Assembly (NCBI RefSeq): GCF_030410485.1
Contig: NZ_JAUHHC010000007.1
Coordinates: forward strand, 62,001 to 126,000
From: Roseateles violae
GTDB lineage: Bacteria > Pseudomonadota > Gammaproteobacteria > Burkholderiales > Burkholderiaceae_C
Length of the DNA: 64,000 nt
Reading direction: 5' to 3'
Below are positions 21,089 through 32,544 of this stretch, piece after piece. Each line of letters starts with the position of its first letter. The stretch's first letter is position 1. Position numbers and translations under genes: made by a program. The notes under the pieces were generated by a model. It had not been told where the DNA came from. It saw nothing but the letters and a program-made list of their open reading frames with translations, and ran no database searches.

Positions 21089-21093
21089 GCCCC

Positions 21094-21621
21094 ATGAGCG
21101 GCGATCCGCGCATGGGGCAGCGCTCGCAGCGGCGCTTCCAGATGGGGGTGGGCCTGGGCGTGCTGCTGATCGGCGCGATGCTGGCCTGGGGCGCCAGCTA
21201 CATCTCCTCGGATGCCGGCTATGCCGGCGTGGGCCCGAATGCCTTGCCCTGGCTGGTGTCGGTGGTGCTGATCATCTGCGGCCTGTGGCTGATCTGGGAG
21301 GCGCGCAGCGGCGGCTTTCGCGAGATGGAGGCGCCCTCCGGCGCGGTGCGCGGTGACTGGCGGGCGGTCGCCTGGGTGATCGCCGGCGTGGTCGTCAACG
21401 CGGCGCTGATCACGACGCTGGGCTTTGTGCTGGCCTGCGCGCTGTGCTTCGCGCTGGCCGTACGAGGCTTGCGCATTGCCGAGGGGCGCCCCGGCGGCGA
21501 CCTGCGGCAAAGCCTGATCGATCTCGCGACCGGGCTGGCGATCGCCGCCCCGGTGTTCTGGATGTTCGGCCAGCTGCTGGCCATCCATCTGCCCGGACTG
21601 ACGGCCAGCGGCTGGCTCTGA
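21094..21621 (+). CDS. tctB: Tripartite tricarboxylate transporter small subunit TctB
   Basis: A 175-residue membrane protein with four hydrophobic segments (about 17-38, 50-68, 90-117 and 145-168), the TctB layout. It begins [20 protein letters not shown], 5 bases after tctC, and ends 10 bases before tctA. TctB is needed with TctA for sodium-driven uptake of citrate-like acids; its exact role is less well known. Confidence 0.88.
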   Translation: MSGDPRMGQRSQRRFQMGVGLGVLLIGAMLAWGASYISSDAGYAGVGPNALPWLVSVVLIICGLWLIWEARSGGFREMEAPSGAVRGDWRAVAWVIAGVVVNAALITTLGFVLACALCFALAVRGLRIAEGRPGGDLRQSLIDLATGLAIAAPVFWMFGQLLAIHLPGLTASGWL

Positions 21622-21631
21622 GGACGCACCC

Positions 21632-23116
21632 ATGGAACTCTGGAATCAGTTGCTGCAGGGGTTTGCAACCGCCGGCACGCCGATCAATCTGCTCTGGGCC
21701 TTTCTGGGCTGCGTGATCGGCACCGGCATCGGCGTGCTGCCGGGCCTGGGACCGGCGGTGACGGTGGCCATGCTCTTGCCGATCACGGCCCAGGTCGAGC
21801 CGACCGCCTCGATGATCTTCTTCGCCGGCATCTACTACGGCGCGATGTACGGCGGCTCGACGACCTCCATCCTGCTCAACACGCCGGGCGAGACCGGCAC
21901 CATGGTGACGGCGCTGGAGGGCTTCAAGATGGCCCGCAACGGCCGGGCGGGCGCGGCGCTGGCGACCTCGGCGATCGGCTCCTTCGTCGCCGGCACGATC
22001 GCGACGGTGCTGGTCACCCTGTTCGCGCCGGTGGTCGCGGAGTTCGCTGTCACCCTGGGCCCGCCGGAGTACTTCTGCCTGATGCTCCTGGCCTTCACGA
22101 CCGTCAGCGCGGTGCTGGGCAAGAGCACCTTGCGCGGCATGACGGCGCTGTTCATCGGCCTGGCGATGGGCCTCGTGGGCCTGGACCAGATCACCGCCCA
22201 GGTGCGCTACACCATGGGCGTGCCCGAGCTGATGGATGGCATCGAGGCGGTGCTGGTCGCCGTCGGCCTGTTTGCCGTCGGCGAGACGCTCTATATGGCG
22301 CTCTACGAGGGCCGCAGCACGCAGGACCTGAACCGGATGAGCAAGGTCCATATGACGGCGGACGAATGGCGGCGCTCCTGGCCGGCCTGGCTGCGCGGCA
22401 CCTTCATCGGCTTTCCCTTCGGCACCATCCCGGCCGGCGGCTCCGAGATCCCGACCTTTCTGAGCTATGCGGCCGAGCGCAAGCTGTCTAAGCACAAGGA
22501 GGAGTTCGGCCGTGCCGGCGCGATCGAGGGCGTGGCCGGCCCCGAGGCGGCGAACAACGCGGCGGTGACGGCGACCCTGGTGCCGCTCCTGACCCTGGGC
22601 ATCCCGACCTCGGTGACGGCGGCCATCCTGCTGAGCGCCTTGCAGAACTACGGCATCCAGGCCGGCCCGCAGCTGTTCCAGACCTCCTCGACTCTGGTCT
22701 GGGCGCTGATCGCCTCGCTCTACATCGGCAATGTGATGCTCTTGGTACTGAACCTGCCGATGGTGGGCCTGTGGGTGAAGCTGCTGAAGATCCCGCGGCC
22801 GCAGCTGTACGCGGGCATCCTGATCTTTGCCACCGTCGGCGTCTACGGCATGCGCCAGAGCGCCTTCGATCTGTTCCTGATGCTGGCACTGGGCCTGATG
22901 GGCGTCGTCATGCGGCGCTTTGACTTCCCGACCGCGCCGGTCGTCGTCGGCATGATTCTGGGCCCGCTGGCCGAGGCGCAGATGCGCAATGCGCTGTCGA
23001 TCGGCGAGGGCCATTGGGGCGTGTTCGTGCAGCGGCCGCTGTCGGCGGTCATCCTGGCCGTGGTCGTGGCGGTGCTGGTGCTGCCGCGGCTGATGCGCCT
23101 GTTGCGACGGCCCTAG
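21632..23116 (+). CDS. tctA: Tripartite tricarboxylate transporter large subunit TctA
   Basis: A 494-residue permease with about 11-12 helices. The TctA signatures [25 protein letters not shown] (about 26-50) and [24 protein letters not shown] (68-91) are intact, as is the repeated motif [19 protein letters not shown] (about 256-274). No tctDE two-component genes are adjacent. It is convergent with hemH, only 25 bases apart. Confidence 0.95.
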   Translation: MELWNQLLQGFATAGTPINLLWAFLGCVIGTGIGVLPGLGPAVTVAMLLPITAQVEPTASMIFFAGIYYGAMYGGSTTSILLNTPGETGTMVTALEGFKMARNGRAGAALATSAIGSFVAGTIATVLVTLFAPVVAEFAVTLGPPEYFCLMLLAFTTVSAVLGKSTLRGMTALFIGLAMGLVGLDQITAQVRYTMGVPELMDGIEAVLVAVGLFAVGETLYMALYEGRSTQDLNRMSKVHMTADEWRRSWPAWLRGTFIGFPFGTIPAGGSEIPTFLSYAAERKLSKHKEEFGRAGAIEGVAGPEAANNAAVTATLVPLLTLGIPTSVTAAILLSALQNYGIQAGPQLFQTSSTLVWALIASLYIGNVMLLVLNLPMVGLWVKLLKIPRPQLYAGILIFATVGVYGMRQSAFDLFLMLALGLMGVVMRRFDFPTAPVVVGMILGPLAEAQMRNALSIGEGHWGVFVQRPLSAVILAVVVAVLVLPRLMRLLRRP

Positions 23117-23141
23117 GAGTCTGCCGCGCGGACTCTAGTCT

Positions 23142-24227
23142 CTAGTCGCTCGCCCCGGCGGCCAGGGCGCGCTCGCGCTGCGCCGCATCGGGCTGCGGCG
23201 CCTGCTGCGTCGGCCAGCCCTGCAGATGACGCTCGATCAGCGCCGTCCAGGCGCGCAGGCCCGGCTCGCTGTCGTTCAGGCAAGGGATGTAGCCGAAGCG
23301 CTGGCCGCCGGCGGCGAGAAAGGCCGCGCGCGCCTCCTGGTCGATTTCTTCCAGCGTCTCCAGGCAGTCGGCGGCAAAGCCGGGGCAGATCACGTCGACC
23401 GAGCGGACGCCCGCGGTGGCCAGCTTGATCAGGCTGGGCTCGGTATACGGCTCCAGCCATTTGGCCTTGCCAAAGCGGCTCTGGAAGGTGATCAGGTATT
23501 GGTCCGCACCCAGGCCCAGCGCCTCGGCCAGCAGGCGGCCGGTCTTCAGGCATTCGCAGTGGTAGGGGTCGCCCAGCGCCAGCGTGCGCGCGGGCATGCC
23601 GTGAAAGCTCATCAGCAGGCGTTCGGCGCGGCCGTTCGCCGCCCAATGCCGGCGCACGCTGTCGGCCAGCGCGGCGATGTGCAGCGGGTCATCGTGATAG
23701 CGGTTGATGAAGCGCAATTCGGGCAGGTGGCGGGTGCCGAGCGCCCAGCGGGCGACATCGTCAATGACGCTGGCCGTCGTCGCGCCGGAGTACTGCGGAT
23801 AGGCCGGCAGCACCAGCACGCGTGTCACGCCCTCGGCGCGCAAGGCGTCCAGCGTCGCGGCGATGGCCGGCTCGCCATAGCGCATCGCATGGCGCACGAT
23901 CAGTTGGTGGCCGCGCTCGCCGAGCCAGCCCTGCAGCAGCTTGGCCTGCTTCGCGGTCCAGACCTGCAGCGGCGAGCCCTCCGGCAGCCAGATGGACGCG
24001 TATTTGGCCGCCGACTTGGCCGGCCGCGTGCGCAGGATGATGCCGTGGAGGATCAGCTTCCAGACCAGCTTGGGGATCTCGACCACGCGCGGGTCGCCGA
24101 GGAATTGCGCCAGATAGCGGCGCAGCGCGGCCGGTGTCGGCGCATCGGGCGTGCCCAGATTGCACAGCAGCACGGCGGTCTTGCTGGCGCTGCCATGACG
24201 GTAGGCCGGTTCGGGTTTGCGGAACAT
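23142..24227 (-). CDS. hemH: Ferrochelatase
   Basis: A 361-residue enzyme inserting Fe2+ into protoporphyrin IX, the last step of haem synthesis. It begins with a short extension, then TAVLLCNLGTPDAPTPAALRRYL. LPAYPQYSGATTASVIDDV, LLMSFHGMPARTLALGDPYHCEC (active-site His) and TFQSRFGKAKWLEPYTE are conserved blocks, and VICPGFAADCLETLEEI carries the late acidic motif. The C-terminus (after about 345) is Ala/Gln-rich and unconserved. It follows the cyclase-FHA gene by 19 bases, so it is probably in one operon with it. Confidence 0.96.
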   Translation of the reverse strand: MFRKPEPAYRHGSASKTAVLLCNLGTPDAPTPAALRRYLAQFLGDPRVVEIPKLVWKLILHGIILRTRPAKSAAKYASIWLPEGSPLQVWTAKQAKLLQGWLGERGHQLIVRHAMRYGEPAIAATLDALRAEGVTRVLVLPAYPQYSGATTASVIDDVARWALGTRHLPELRFINRYHDDPLHIAALADSVRRHWAANGRAERLLMSFHGMPARTLALGDPYHCECLKTGRLLAEALGLGADQYLITFQSRFGKAKWLEPYTEPSLIKLATAGVRSVDVICPGFAADCLETLEEIDQEARAAFLAAGGQRFGYIPCLNDSEPGLRAWTALIERHLQGWPTQQAPQPDAAQRERALAAGASD

Positions 24228-24246
24228 CGGGGAAGGGAACAGGAGG

Positions 24247-25212
24247 TCAGCGGCGCGAGCGCGACTGGCCCAGGGCCAGCGGTTCGGTATCGGCGAAATG
24301 CAGCACCTCGAAGCGCACCGTCGGCGAGGCCGCGTCGACCGGCGGGCTGCCCAGGCCGATCACGCCGCTGCCGTGCAGGGTGCAGCCGCCGCGCTTGAGC
24401 GCGACGATCTCGTCGGCACTGCCGAAACGCACATAGGTGCCGTTGTAGCTGAGGTCGGTGACCGAGAAGCTGCCGCCATGCCAGTCGATGCGGGCATGCG
24501 AGCGCGAGACGCGGCCGTCGGTGATGCAATAGGTCGCCTGCACGCTGCGGCCCAGCACGATGGGCATGCTGTCGATGTCGAACACCCGGTCCAGGTCCAT
24601 CCAGACCAGGCGGATGCCATCGGGCTCGACGCCGGGCACCACCTCGCCGAACTGCGTGGCGGCCATATCGCCTTGATTCGGTTGATCCAGCAAATGGACA
24701 TGGACCGGCTCGGCGCGGCCGCGCACGGCGATGCGGTCGAGGCTGCGAAAGCGCGACTTCAGCGTCGAGGTCAGGCCGGCCAGCACCTCGGCGGTGATCA
24801 GGGTCTCGTTGTCGCCGGCATGGTCGAGCAGGCGGGCGGCCACATTGACCGCATCGCCGAAGCAGTCGCCGCCCATCTCGACAACCTCGCCGCGCGCCAG
24901 CGCCACCTGCATGCGCAGCGCGCGCAGGCCCGGCGAGGCGCCATGCTGCTTGCCGCGTGCGACGACGCGCTCCAGCAGTTCATGCATGCGGATCGCCGAC
25001 TTGACCCCATCGCGCGGCGTGTTGAACACGGCCATCAGGCCGTCGCCCAGCGTCTTGATCAGCCGGCCGTTGCAGGTGTCCACCGCCTGGCCGATCAGGC
25101 TGACCGTGTGCGTGACGACCGAGGTCGCCTCGGCATTGCCCAAGGTCTCGAACAACGCCGTGCTGCCGCGCAGGTCGGCAAACAGGACAGTACGCTCGCG
25201 AATTTCGGTCAT
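24247..25212 (-). CDS. Class III adenylate cyclase fused to an FHA domain
   Basis: A 321-residue cytoplasmic protein. The cyclase homology domain (about 5-175) has both metal-binding aspartates (Asp13 in VLFADLRGST, Asp57 in KTLGDGLMAVF), Lys53 and Asp116 in positions that select adenine, and transition-state Asn123 and Arg127, so it looks catalytically competent for cAMP synthesis. The C-terminal FHA domain (about 205-290) keeps Gly221-Arg222, Ser238-His239 and Asn257-Gly258-Thr259, which bind phosphothreonine. This suggests control of the cyclase by a phosphorylated partner; Ser/Thr kinase genes lie 14 kb away. The ATG at 25212 is the first before the cyclase core. Confidence 0.88.
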   Translation of the reverse strand: MTEIRERTVLFADLRGSTALFETLGNAEATSVVTHTVSLIGQAVDTCNGRLIKTLGDGLMAVFNTPRDGVKSAIRMHELLERVVARGKQHGASPGLRALRMQVALARGEVVEMGGDCFGDAVNVAARLLDHAGDNETLITAEVLAGLTSTLKSRFRSLDRIAVRGRAEPVHVHLLDQPNQGDMAATQFGEVVPGVEPDGIRLVWMDLDRVFDIDSMPIVLGRSVQATYCITDGRVSRSHARIDWHGGSFSVTDLSYNGTYVRFGSADEIVALKRGGCTLHGSGVIGLGSPPVDAASPTVRFEVLHFADTEPLALGQSRSRR

Positions 25213-25233
25213 GGGCGGCTGGACGGCGCGGTG

Positions 25234-25247
25234 TGAGGAATTCCTCA
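25234..25247. promoter_or_regulatory. 14-base palindrome upstream of the cyclase-FHA gene
   Basis: TGAGGAATTCCTCA is a perfect palindrome 22 bases upstream of the ATG; minus-strand TACACT (25252-25247), a weak -10, overlaps its edge. It could be an operator for the cyclase-hemH unit; no regulator is known. Confidence 0.3.
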
Positions 25248-25350
25248 GTGTAGCCCGGTGCCGCGGCCTCCGATGGCCGCAATAACGCCAACAAATGACG
25301 TCGCTGTTCACATCGCGATACAGATTGGGCGGGTGGCGGACGACGCCATG

Positions 25351-25376
25351 AAAAAGGCCGGGATGATCCCGGCCTT
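25351..25376 (-). terminator. Rho-independent terminator downstream of rpoD
   Basis: On the minus strand AAGGCCGGGAT/ATCCCGGCCTT (25376-25366 with 25364-25354) form an 11-base perfect inverted repeat followed by TTTTT. It lies about 120 bases past the rpoD stop, beyond the duplicated rpoD tail. Confidence 0.88.
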
Positions 25377-25497
25377 CGTGCGCGTGTCGACGAGCTGTTT
25401 ACAGATTGTCCAGATAGGTGCGCAGCTTGTGGCTTTGCCGCAAGCCGCGTTGCCGCTACGCGGCAGCTCGCTCACGCGAGCCCCGGTCCGACCCAGC

Positions 25498-27723
<2,226 letters not shown>

Positions 27724-27790
27724 GTAGATCCTCGGAGGTTTTATCGGGGCGACGACGCGGAGAGAGCGGTTTTTGATCGGCAATGCAGCA

Positions 27791-27842
27791 GCCACCTGGG
27801 GCCGTTTACGACGCTTTTCAAGCGGAGCTCGGCCCAGGTGGC
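27791..27842 (-). other. Long-range stem in the rpoD leader
   Basis: GCCACCTGGG (27791-27800) and CCCAGGTGGC (27833-27842) form a perfect 10-base inverted repeat around a 32-base loop, in the 339-base dnaG-rpoD gap (27724-28062). The same gap has the palindrome TTGCAATTGCAA (27917-27928). No convincing gene is seen in it. The stem would lie about 70 bases before the rpoD start in the mRNA. Confidence 0.45.
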
Positions 27843-28037
27843 GTTCAAAACGTCCCGCCGCCGCCGAGCGGGTCGGCGGTCTTCGGGGCGTGGCGCGTGC
27901 AAGCTGGCGTGAACGTTTGCAATTGCAAGCCTTGGCGGATAGAGGTGGCCTTGATACCGCTGTGGGTGCCCAGTGTCTGCTGGGTGGCCGGGTCCGGAAG
28001 TGCTTGCCGTCACTCTTGACGCGCGCGAAAACCCTTA

Positions 28038-28066
28038 ATTATCGTCCAAATTCTTTAGAAGGTCAA
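28038..28066 (-). promoter_or_regulatory. Sigma-70 promoter for rpoD overlapping the dnaG stop
   Basis: Minus strand: TTGACC (28066-28061), 17-base spacer, GATAAT (28043-28038), each 5/6 to consensus. The -35 covers the dnaG stop codon (28063-28065). Transcription would start near 28031 and give rpoD a leader of about 300 bases. Confidence 0.75.
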
Positions 28067-29985
28067 AGTGCCGGGCTGCCGGCCGTGTTCAGCTGGCGGA
28101 TCTGCTCCAGCAGACGCTTGAACTGCTCGAGCTCCTCGCCCTGCGGATTGCGGGCCGCCAGGCGCTCGCTCTGCGCCTTCAGCTCGGCCAGCCAGAGCTT
28201 GCGCAGCACCTCCTGCAGATCCTCGAAGGCCGGCTCGTCCTCGGGCCGCAGGCCGCCGCTGACGCGCTGCGCCTGTTCCAGCAGACCGTCCTCGATCAAC
28301 GCCGCCTCGATGACGACCCAGGCACCCGCGCCATGGTTGACCAGATGGCGCTCCAGCCAGGCAATCAGCTCGCCATGCGGCGCCGGTAGCTCGTGCAGCA
28401 GCTGATGGTCCTCGGCACCGAGCCGTTCCCACCATGCGCTGTGCAGCAGCAGCATGCGCAGCGCATGGTCGGCCGGGCCGGCCGGCTGGCGCCGCGGCGT
28501 GCCATAGGTTTCATCGACCGGCTCGCGGCGGCGCTGCTTCCAGTCGCCGCTGGGCTTCCAGTCCTTCTTCCATTCCTTCTTGGCCCTGAGTGGCCGCGCG
28601 CCGCCGGCCTCGTCGGGCGGTGGCGGCTCGGGACCATCGTCGGGGTAGAAGCCCTCAGGTGCAGCGGCCGAGGTGGCCGCCGCCGAGGGCTTGCTGCCCA
28701 GCTGCCACAGGCCCATCAGCTCCTGCTCGGGCAGCTGCGCGCGGCGCGCCAGATCGCCCAGCACCTGGCGCTTGAGCAGGCCGGCCGGCAGCGCGCTCCA
28801 CAGCGGCCGGGCATTGGCGAGCAGGCGCGCGCGGCCCTCGGCGCTGCCCAGATCGCAGCCCTCGGCTGCCGTCTCGACCAGCTGGCGCGACAGCGGCACC
28901 GCCTCGGCGACATAGCGCTCGAAGGCCTCGGCACCGAACTCGCGCACATAGGAATCCGGATCATGCTCGGGCGGCAGGAACAGGAACTTGACCGTGCGCA
29001 CATCGGTCGCATGGGGCAGGGCGGCCTCCAGCGCGCGGCCGGCGGCGCGGCGCCCGGCGGCGTCGCCGTCGAAGCTGAACACCACCGACTCGGTGAAGCG
29101 GAACAGCTTCTGCACATGCTCGGCCGTGCAGGCGGTGCCCAGGGTCGCGACCGCGTTGCCGAAGCCGCTCTGCGCCAGCGCGACCACGTCCATATAGCCC
29201 TCGACCACCAGCGCATAGCCGCGTTGGCGCAGGCCGGCGCGCGCCTCGAACAAGCCGTAGAGTTCGCGGCCCTTGCTGAACACCGGCGTCTCCGGCGAGT
29301 TCAGGTACTTCGGCTCGCCCTTGTCCAGCACCCGGCCGCCGAAGCCGATGGTCTCGCCCTGCACATTGCGGATCGGGAACATGATGCGGTCGCGGAAGCG
29401 GTCGTAGCGCTTGTCCTCTTCGCCCTTGATGACCATGCCGGATTCCTCCAGCAGCGGGTCGTCGTAGGAGGGGAAGGCGCTGGCCAGGGTGCGCCAGCCC
29501 TCGGGCGAATAGCCCAGCGCGAACTGGGCGGCGATCTGGCCGGTCAGGCCGCGGCCCTTCAGATAGTCGATCGCCCGCGGGCTCTTCTTCAGCTGCGTGC
29601 GGTAATGGCTGGCGGCGCGTTCCAGCAGCTCGGTCAAGGTCGCCTGGCGCGCCTTCTGCTCCTTGGCGCGCTCGCGCTCGGCCGGCGAGCGCTCGTCCTC
29701 GGGCACCTGCATGCCGACCTGCTGGGCCAGGTCCTCGACCGCCTCGACGAAGCCGGCGCCGGTGTGCTCCATCAGGAAGCCAATCGCATTGCCATGCACG
29801 CCGCAGCCGAAGCAGTGGTAGGTCTGGCGCGTCGGGCTGACGATGAAACTGGGCGACTTCTCGCCATGGAAGGGGCACAGGCCCTTGTGGTTGATGCCGG
29901 CCTTCTTCAGCTCGACATGGCGACCCACCACCTCGACGATGTCGACGCGGGACAGCAGGTCCTGGATAAAGCCGGGTGGAATCAC
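28063..29985 (-). CDS. dnaG: DNA primase
   Basis: A 640-residue primase starting at GTG (MIPPGFIQDLLSRVDIVEVV). The zinc-binding domain uses Cys37, His40, Cys58 and Cys61 (LCPFHGEKSPSF, HCFGCGVHG). The RNA polymerase core has the Toprim motifs VVEGYMDVVAL and SFDGDAAGRRAAGRAL. A variable linker with charged and Pro-rich segments (about 420-500) leads to a helicase-interacting C-terminal domain, which contacts DnaB (encoded at 9237). rpoD follows on the same strand, as in the macromolecular synthesis operon, but rpsU is not upstream. Confidence 0.97.
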   Translation of the reverse strand: MIPPGFIQDLLSRVDIVEVVGRHVELKKAGINHKGLCPFHGEKSPSFIVSPTRQTYHCFGCGVHGNAIGFLMEHTGAGFVEAVEDLAQQVGMQVPEDERSPAERERAKEQKARQATLTELLERAASHYRTQLKKSPRAIDYLKGRGLTGQIAAQFALGYSPEGWRTLASAFPSYDDPLLEESGMVIKGEEDKRYDRFRDRIMFPIRNVQGETIGFGGRVLDKGEPKYLNSPETPVFSKGRELYGLFEARAGLRQRGYALVVEGYMDVVALAQSGFGNAVATLGTACTAEHVQKLFRFTESVVFSFDGDAAGRRAAGRALEAALPHATDVRTVKFLFLPPEHDPDSYVREFGAEAFERYVAEAVPLSRQLVETAAEGCDLGSAEGRARLLANARPLWSALPAGLLKRQVLGDLARRAQLPEQELMGLWQLGSKPSAAATSAAAPEGFYPDDGPEPPPPDEAGGARPLRAKKEWKKDWKPSGDWKQRRREPVDETYGTPRRQPAGPADHALRMLLLHSAWWERLGAEDHQLLHELPAPHGELIAWLERHLVNHGAGAWVVIEAALIEDGLLEQAQRVSGGLRPEDEPAFEDLQEVLRKLWLAELKAQSERLAARNPQGEELEQFKRLLEQIRQLNTAGSPAL

Positions 29986-29999
29986 CCCGTCAGTCTAAG

Positions 30000-32321
30000 T
30001 CAGGCTTGCTCACGGCCACCCAGTTGCAGCAGCCAGGGGGAGCGGGAAAAAGCCTCGATCCAGCCCGGCACCTCGGCCGACGGCATGGCCGCCGCGATGC
30101 CATTGCCCTGGCCCAGCTGGCAGCCCAGGCGCAAGAGCGCCCGGGCATGGGCGGCCGACTCGACGCCTTCGGCGATCACGCTGCAGCCGAAGTGGCGGGC
30201 CAGACCGATCACACCCTCCACCAGGGCCATGTCCTGGGCATCGATCAGCATGTTCTGCACGAAGGAACGGTCGATCTTCAGCATGTCGACCGGCAGCTTC
30301 TTCAGATAGGTCAGGGTCGAGTAGCCGGTGCCGAAATCGTCCAGCGCGAAGCGCACGCCGAAGGCGCGGCAGCGCTGGATCAGCTGATTGCTGGCCGCCA
30401 CATCGGCCAGCGCGGCCGATTCCAGCACCTCCAGGCTCAGGTGGCGGGCCACCGGCTCCTGGTGGCGGTTGATCAGCTCCTGCAGGCGCTGCGCGAAGTC
30501 GGGCATCTGCAGCTGCCGCGCGGTCACGTTGACGCTGACGGTGAGGTCGAGCCCCTGGGCCAGCCATTGTGCGCTCTGCTTCAGCGCCTGATCGATCACC
30601 CAGTCGCCGACCTGCACGGCGAGGCCGGTCTGCTCGATCAGCGGCAGGAATTGCGAGGGCGGCAGCAGGCCGCGCTCCGGATGCTGCCAGCGCAGCAGCG
30701 CCTCCATGCCCAGCACGCGGCCGGCCTGCATATCCAGCTTGGGCTGGTAGAACAGGCGCAGCTCGCCGGCGTCCAGCGCCTGCTGCATGCGCGCCAGCGC
30801 CAGCAGGCTGGCCTCGTCGCGCAGGCGCTTGGCGCTGTCGAAGAAGCGCAGGCCGTTGCGGCCGCTGTGCTTGGCCCGGTACAGCGCATGGCCGGCATGG
30901 CGCAGCAGGGTTTCCGCATCGGAGTTGTCGAGCGGGAACAGCGTCGCGCCGATGCTGGCCGTCAGTTCCAGGCTCAGCGGCTCGCCGGCCGGGCCGAGGT
31001 GGTAGCTGGCGCGCAGCACGTTCAGCAGCCGCTCCAGCGCCCGCTGCGCCTCCTCGGCATCGGCGACGCGCAGCAGCAGCGCGAACTCGTCGCCGCCCAG
31101 CCGCGCCGCCACATCCGACCATTGCGGCGCGCTGCGCAGCGCCGCGCCGAGCCGCTGGGCGACCTGGTGCAGCAGCTCGTCGCCGATCTCGCTGCCATGG
31201 CGGCTGTTGATCTGCTTGAACTGGTCCAGGTCGAGCCGGCAGATCGCGATCCGGAAGCCCTCGCGCTCGCTGGCCGCCAGCGCCTGGGTCAGCAGCCGCA
31301 TCAGCTCCTGCTGGTTGGCCAGGCCGGTCAGGGCATCGAAGCGCTGCTGCTGCCGCAGCTGCTGCTGCCGGCGCGTGTCCTCGGTCAGGTCGGACACGGT
31401 GACGACACGGTAGCGCAGCGGCCCGTCCGGTTCCGGAATCGTCGCCACCGTCAGCTGCAGCACGCAGGGCGAGCGGTCGGCCCGCTCGCCGCTGACCCGG
31501 CCCTGCCAGACGCCCTGTTCCTGCAGCGCCTGCTGCAATTGCTCCGGCCGCAGGCCCGAGCGGTGCAGCACCGTCGTCAGCAGCGGCGCGGCCGGCTGGC
31601 CGAGCAGGGCCTCGCGGCTCAGACCCATGATCCGGCAATAGGCCGGATTGGCATCGAGCACGCGCAGCTGCAGATCGGTCACCAGCACGCCCTCATGCAG
31701 ATGGGCGAACAGCGCGACGCTGATGCGCTGGCGCTCCTCGGCGCCATGCTGGCGCTCGACATCGGCCAGCGTGGTCAGCAGGCGCCGCACCCGACCGCCG
31801 CGGCGCTGCTGGACCCGGGCCTGCAGCTCATACCAGCGCCATTGCCCATCGGCCTGTGGCAGGCGCAGGCTGGCGCGCAGGCGGTCGCCGCCGTCCGGGG
31901 CCAGCAGGCCCTCGAAATCGGCGAGCAGGCGCTCCTGGTCCAGCGGATGCGCCAGTTCCAGCCATTGCGTCGGCCGCGCGCGGCGCGCCGCGATCGGTCC
32001 CGCCAGCGCCTGCCACAGCGGCGAGCCCTCGCCGTCGCCGCGCTCGGGCCGCCATTCGGCCGCCGCGATGCCGCAGGCGTCCAGGGTGTCATGCAGATGC
32101 CGGCGCCGGCGGCCTTGAATGCCCGCAAGCCCTTGCTGCAGCAGTATCGGAAGCAGGGCGATGCCGGCCAGTGCCGCCCAGGGCGGGGTGGCCGGCAGCA
32201 TCGCCAGCCCGGTGGCGAGCCCGGCGCCGGCGAGCAGCGGCAGGCGCAGCCCGCCCAGCCGACGCAAAGCCAGAGCGGCAGGAGAGGCTGGGGCGGGGAA
32301 GGGCGTGGCGGACGGGTCCAA
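30000..32321 (-). CDS. PAS-GGDEF-EAL cyclic-di-GMP enzyme
   Basis: A 773-residue membrane protein from a TTG start. Two N-terminal hydrophobic helices (about 25-66) are followed by PAS-like regions (about 80-190 and 200-315), a GGDEF domain with intact ARLGGDEF (409-413) and an EAL domain with MEALLRW (from Glu540), DDFGTGYSTLTYLKKLPVDM and IAEGVES intact. The late EAL motif is GNGIAAAMP rather than the usual QGY form. The usual I-site RxxD before GGDEF is missing (QWSD). Both synthesis and hydrolysis of c-di-GMP are possible. The stop lies 14 bases before dnaG, so the two may be co-transcribed. Confidence 0.88.
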   Translation of the reverse strand: MDPSATPFPAPASPAALALRRLGGLRLPLLAGAGLATGLAMLPATPPWAALAGIALLPILLQQGLAGIQGRRRRHLHDTLDACGIAAAEWRPERGDGEGSPLWQALAGPIAARRARPTQWLELAHPLDQERLLADFEGLLAPDGGDRLRASLRLPQADGQWRWYELQARVQQRRGGRVRRLLTTLADVERQHGAEERQRISVALFAHLHEGVLVTDLQLRVLDANPAYCRIMGLSREALLGQPAAPLLTTVLHRSGLRPEQLQQALQEQGVWQGRVSGERADRSPCVLQLTVATIPEPDGPLRYRVVTVSDLTEDTRRQQQLRQQQRFDALTGLANQQELMRLLTQALAASEREGFRIAICRLDLDQFKQINSRHGSEIGDELLHQVAQRLGAALRSAPQWSDVAARLGGDEFALLLRVADAEEAQRALERLLNVLRASYHLGPAGEPLSLELTASIGATLFPLDNSDAETLLRHAGHALYRAKHSGRNGLRFFDSAKRLRDEASLLALARMQQALDAGELRLFYQPKLDMQAGRVLGMEALLRWQHPERGLLPPSQFLPLIEQTGLAVQVGDWVIDQALKQSAQWLAQGLDLTVSVNVTARQLQMPDFAQRLQELINRHQEPVARHLSLEVLESAALADVAASNQLIQRCRAFGVRFALDDFGTGYSTLTYLKKLPVDMLKIDRSFVQNMLIDAQDMALVEGVIGLARHFGCSVIAEGVESAAHARALLRLGCQLGQGNGIAAAMPSAEVPGWIEAFSRSPWLLQLGGREQA

Positions 32322-32475
32322 GGCGCAGCGATGCTAGCAGCGCGCCGGCTGCCCAACCCTCGGGCGGCCCCTTCATCTGGGGTGGACGAAAACCCGGGTG
32401 GGACTGGCAGATTCCTGGGCGCGCCGTGCGCCGGTTTTTCGATTCGACCGCTTCGAGAAATGCGGCCGAAAATGG

Positions 32476-32499
32476 AAAAGGCCGCCCGACGGCGGCCTT
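32476..32499 (-). terminator. Rho-independent terminator after the H-NS gene
   Basis: Minus strand: AAGGCCGCC/GGCGGCCTT (9 pairs, 32499-32491 with 32486-32478, loop of 4) ending in TTTT. It lies 45 bases past the H-NS stop. The rest of the 223-base gap to the GGDEF-EAL gene shows nothing else. Confidence 0.8.
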
Positions 32500-32544
32500 G
32501 TGCTGCAATTCATCGCCCCGGGAAACCCGCGGGGCAGCGGCGCA

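Noticed and set aside
27741-28013. A 90-codon frame in the rpoD leader
   Set aside because: No recognisable protein features; it overlaps the leader stem and is better explained as non-coding.
29986-29999. A further leaderless -10 before dnaG (TAGACT, 6 bases from GTG)
   Set aside because: Only 4/6 to consensus and squeezed into a 14-base gap after the GGDEF-EAL gene; co-transcription explains it as well.
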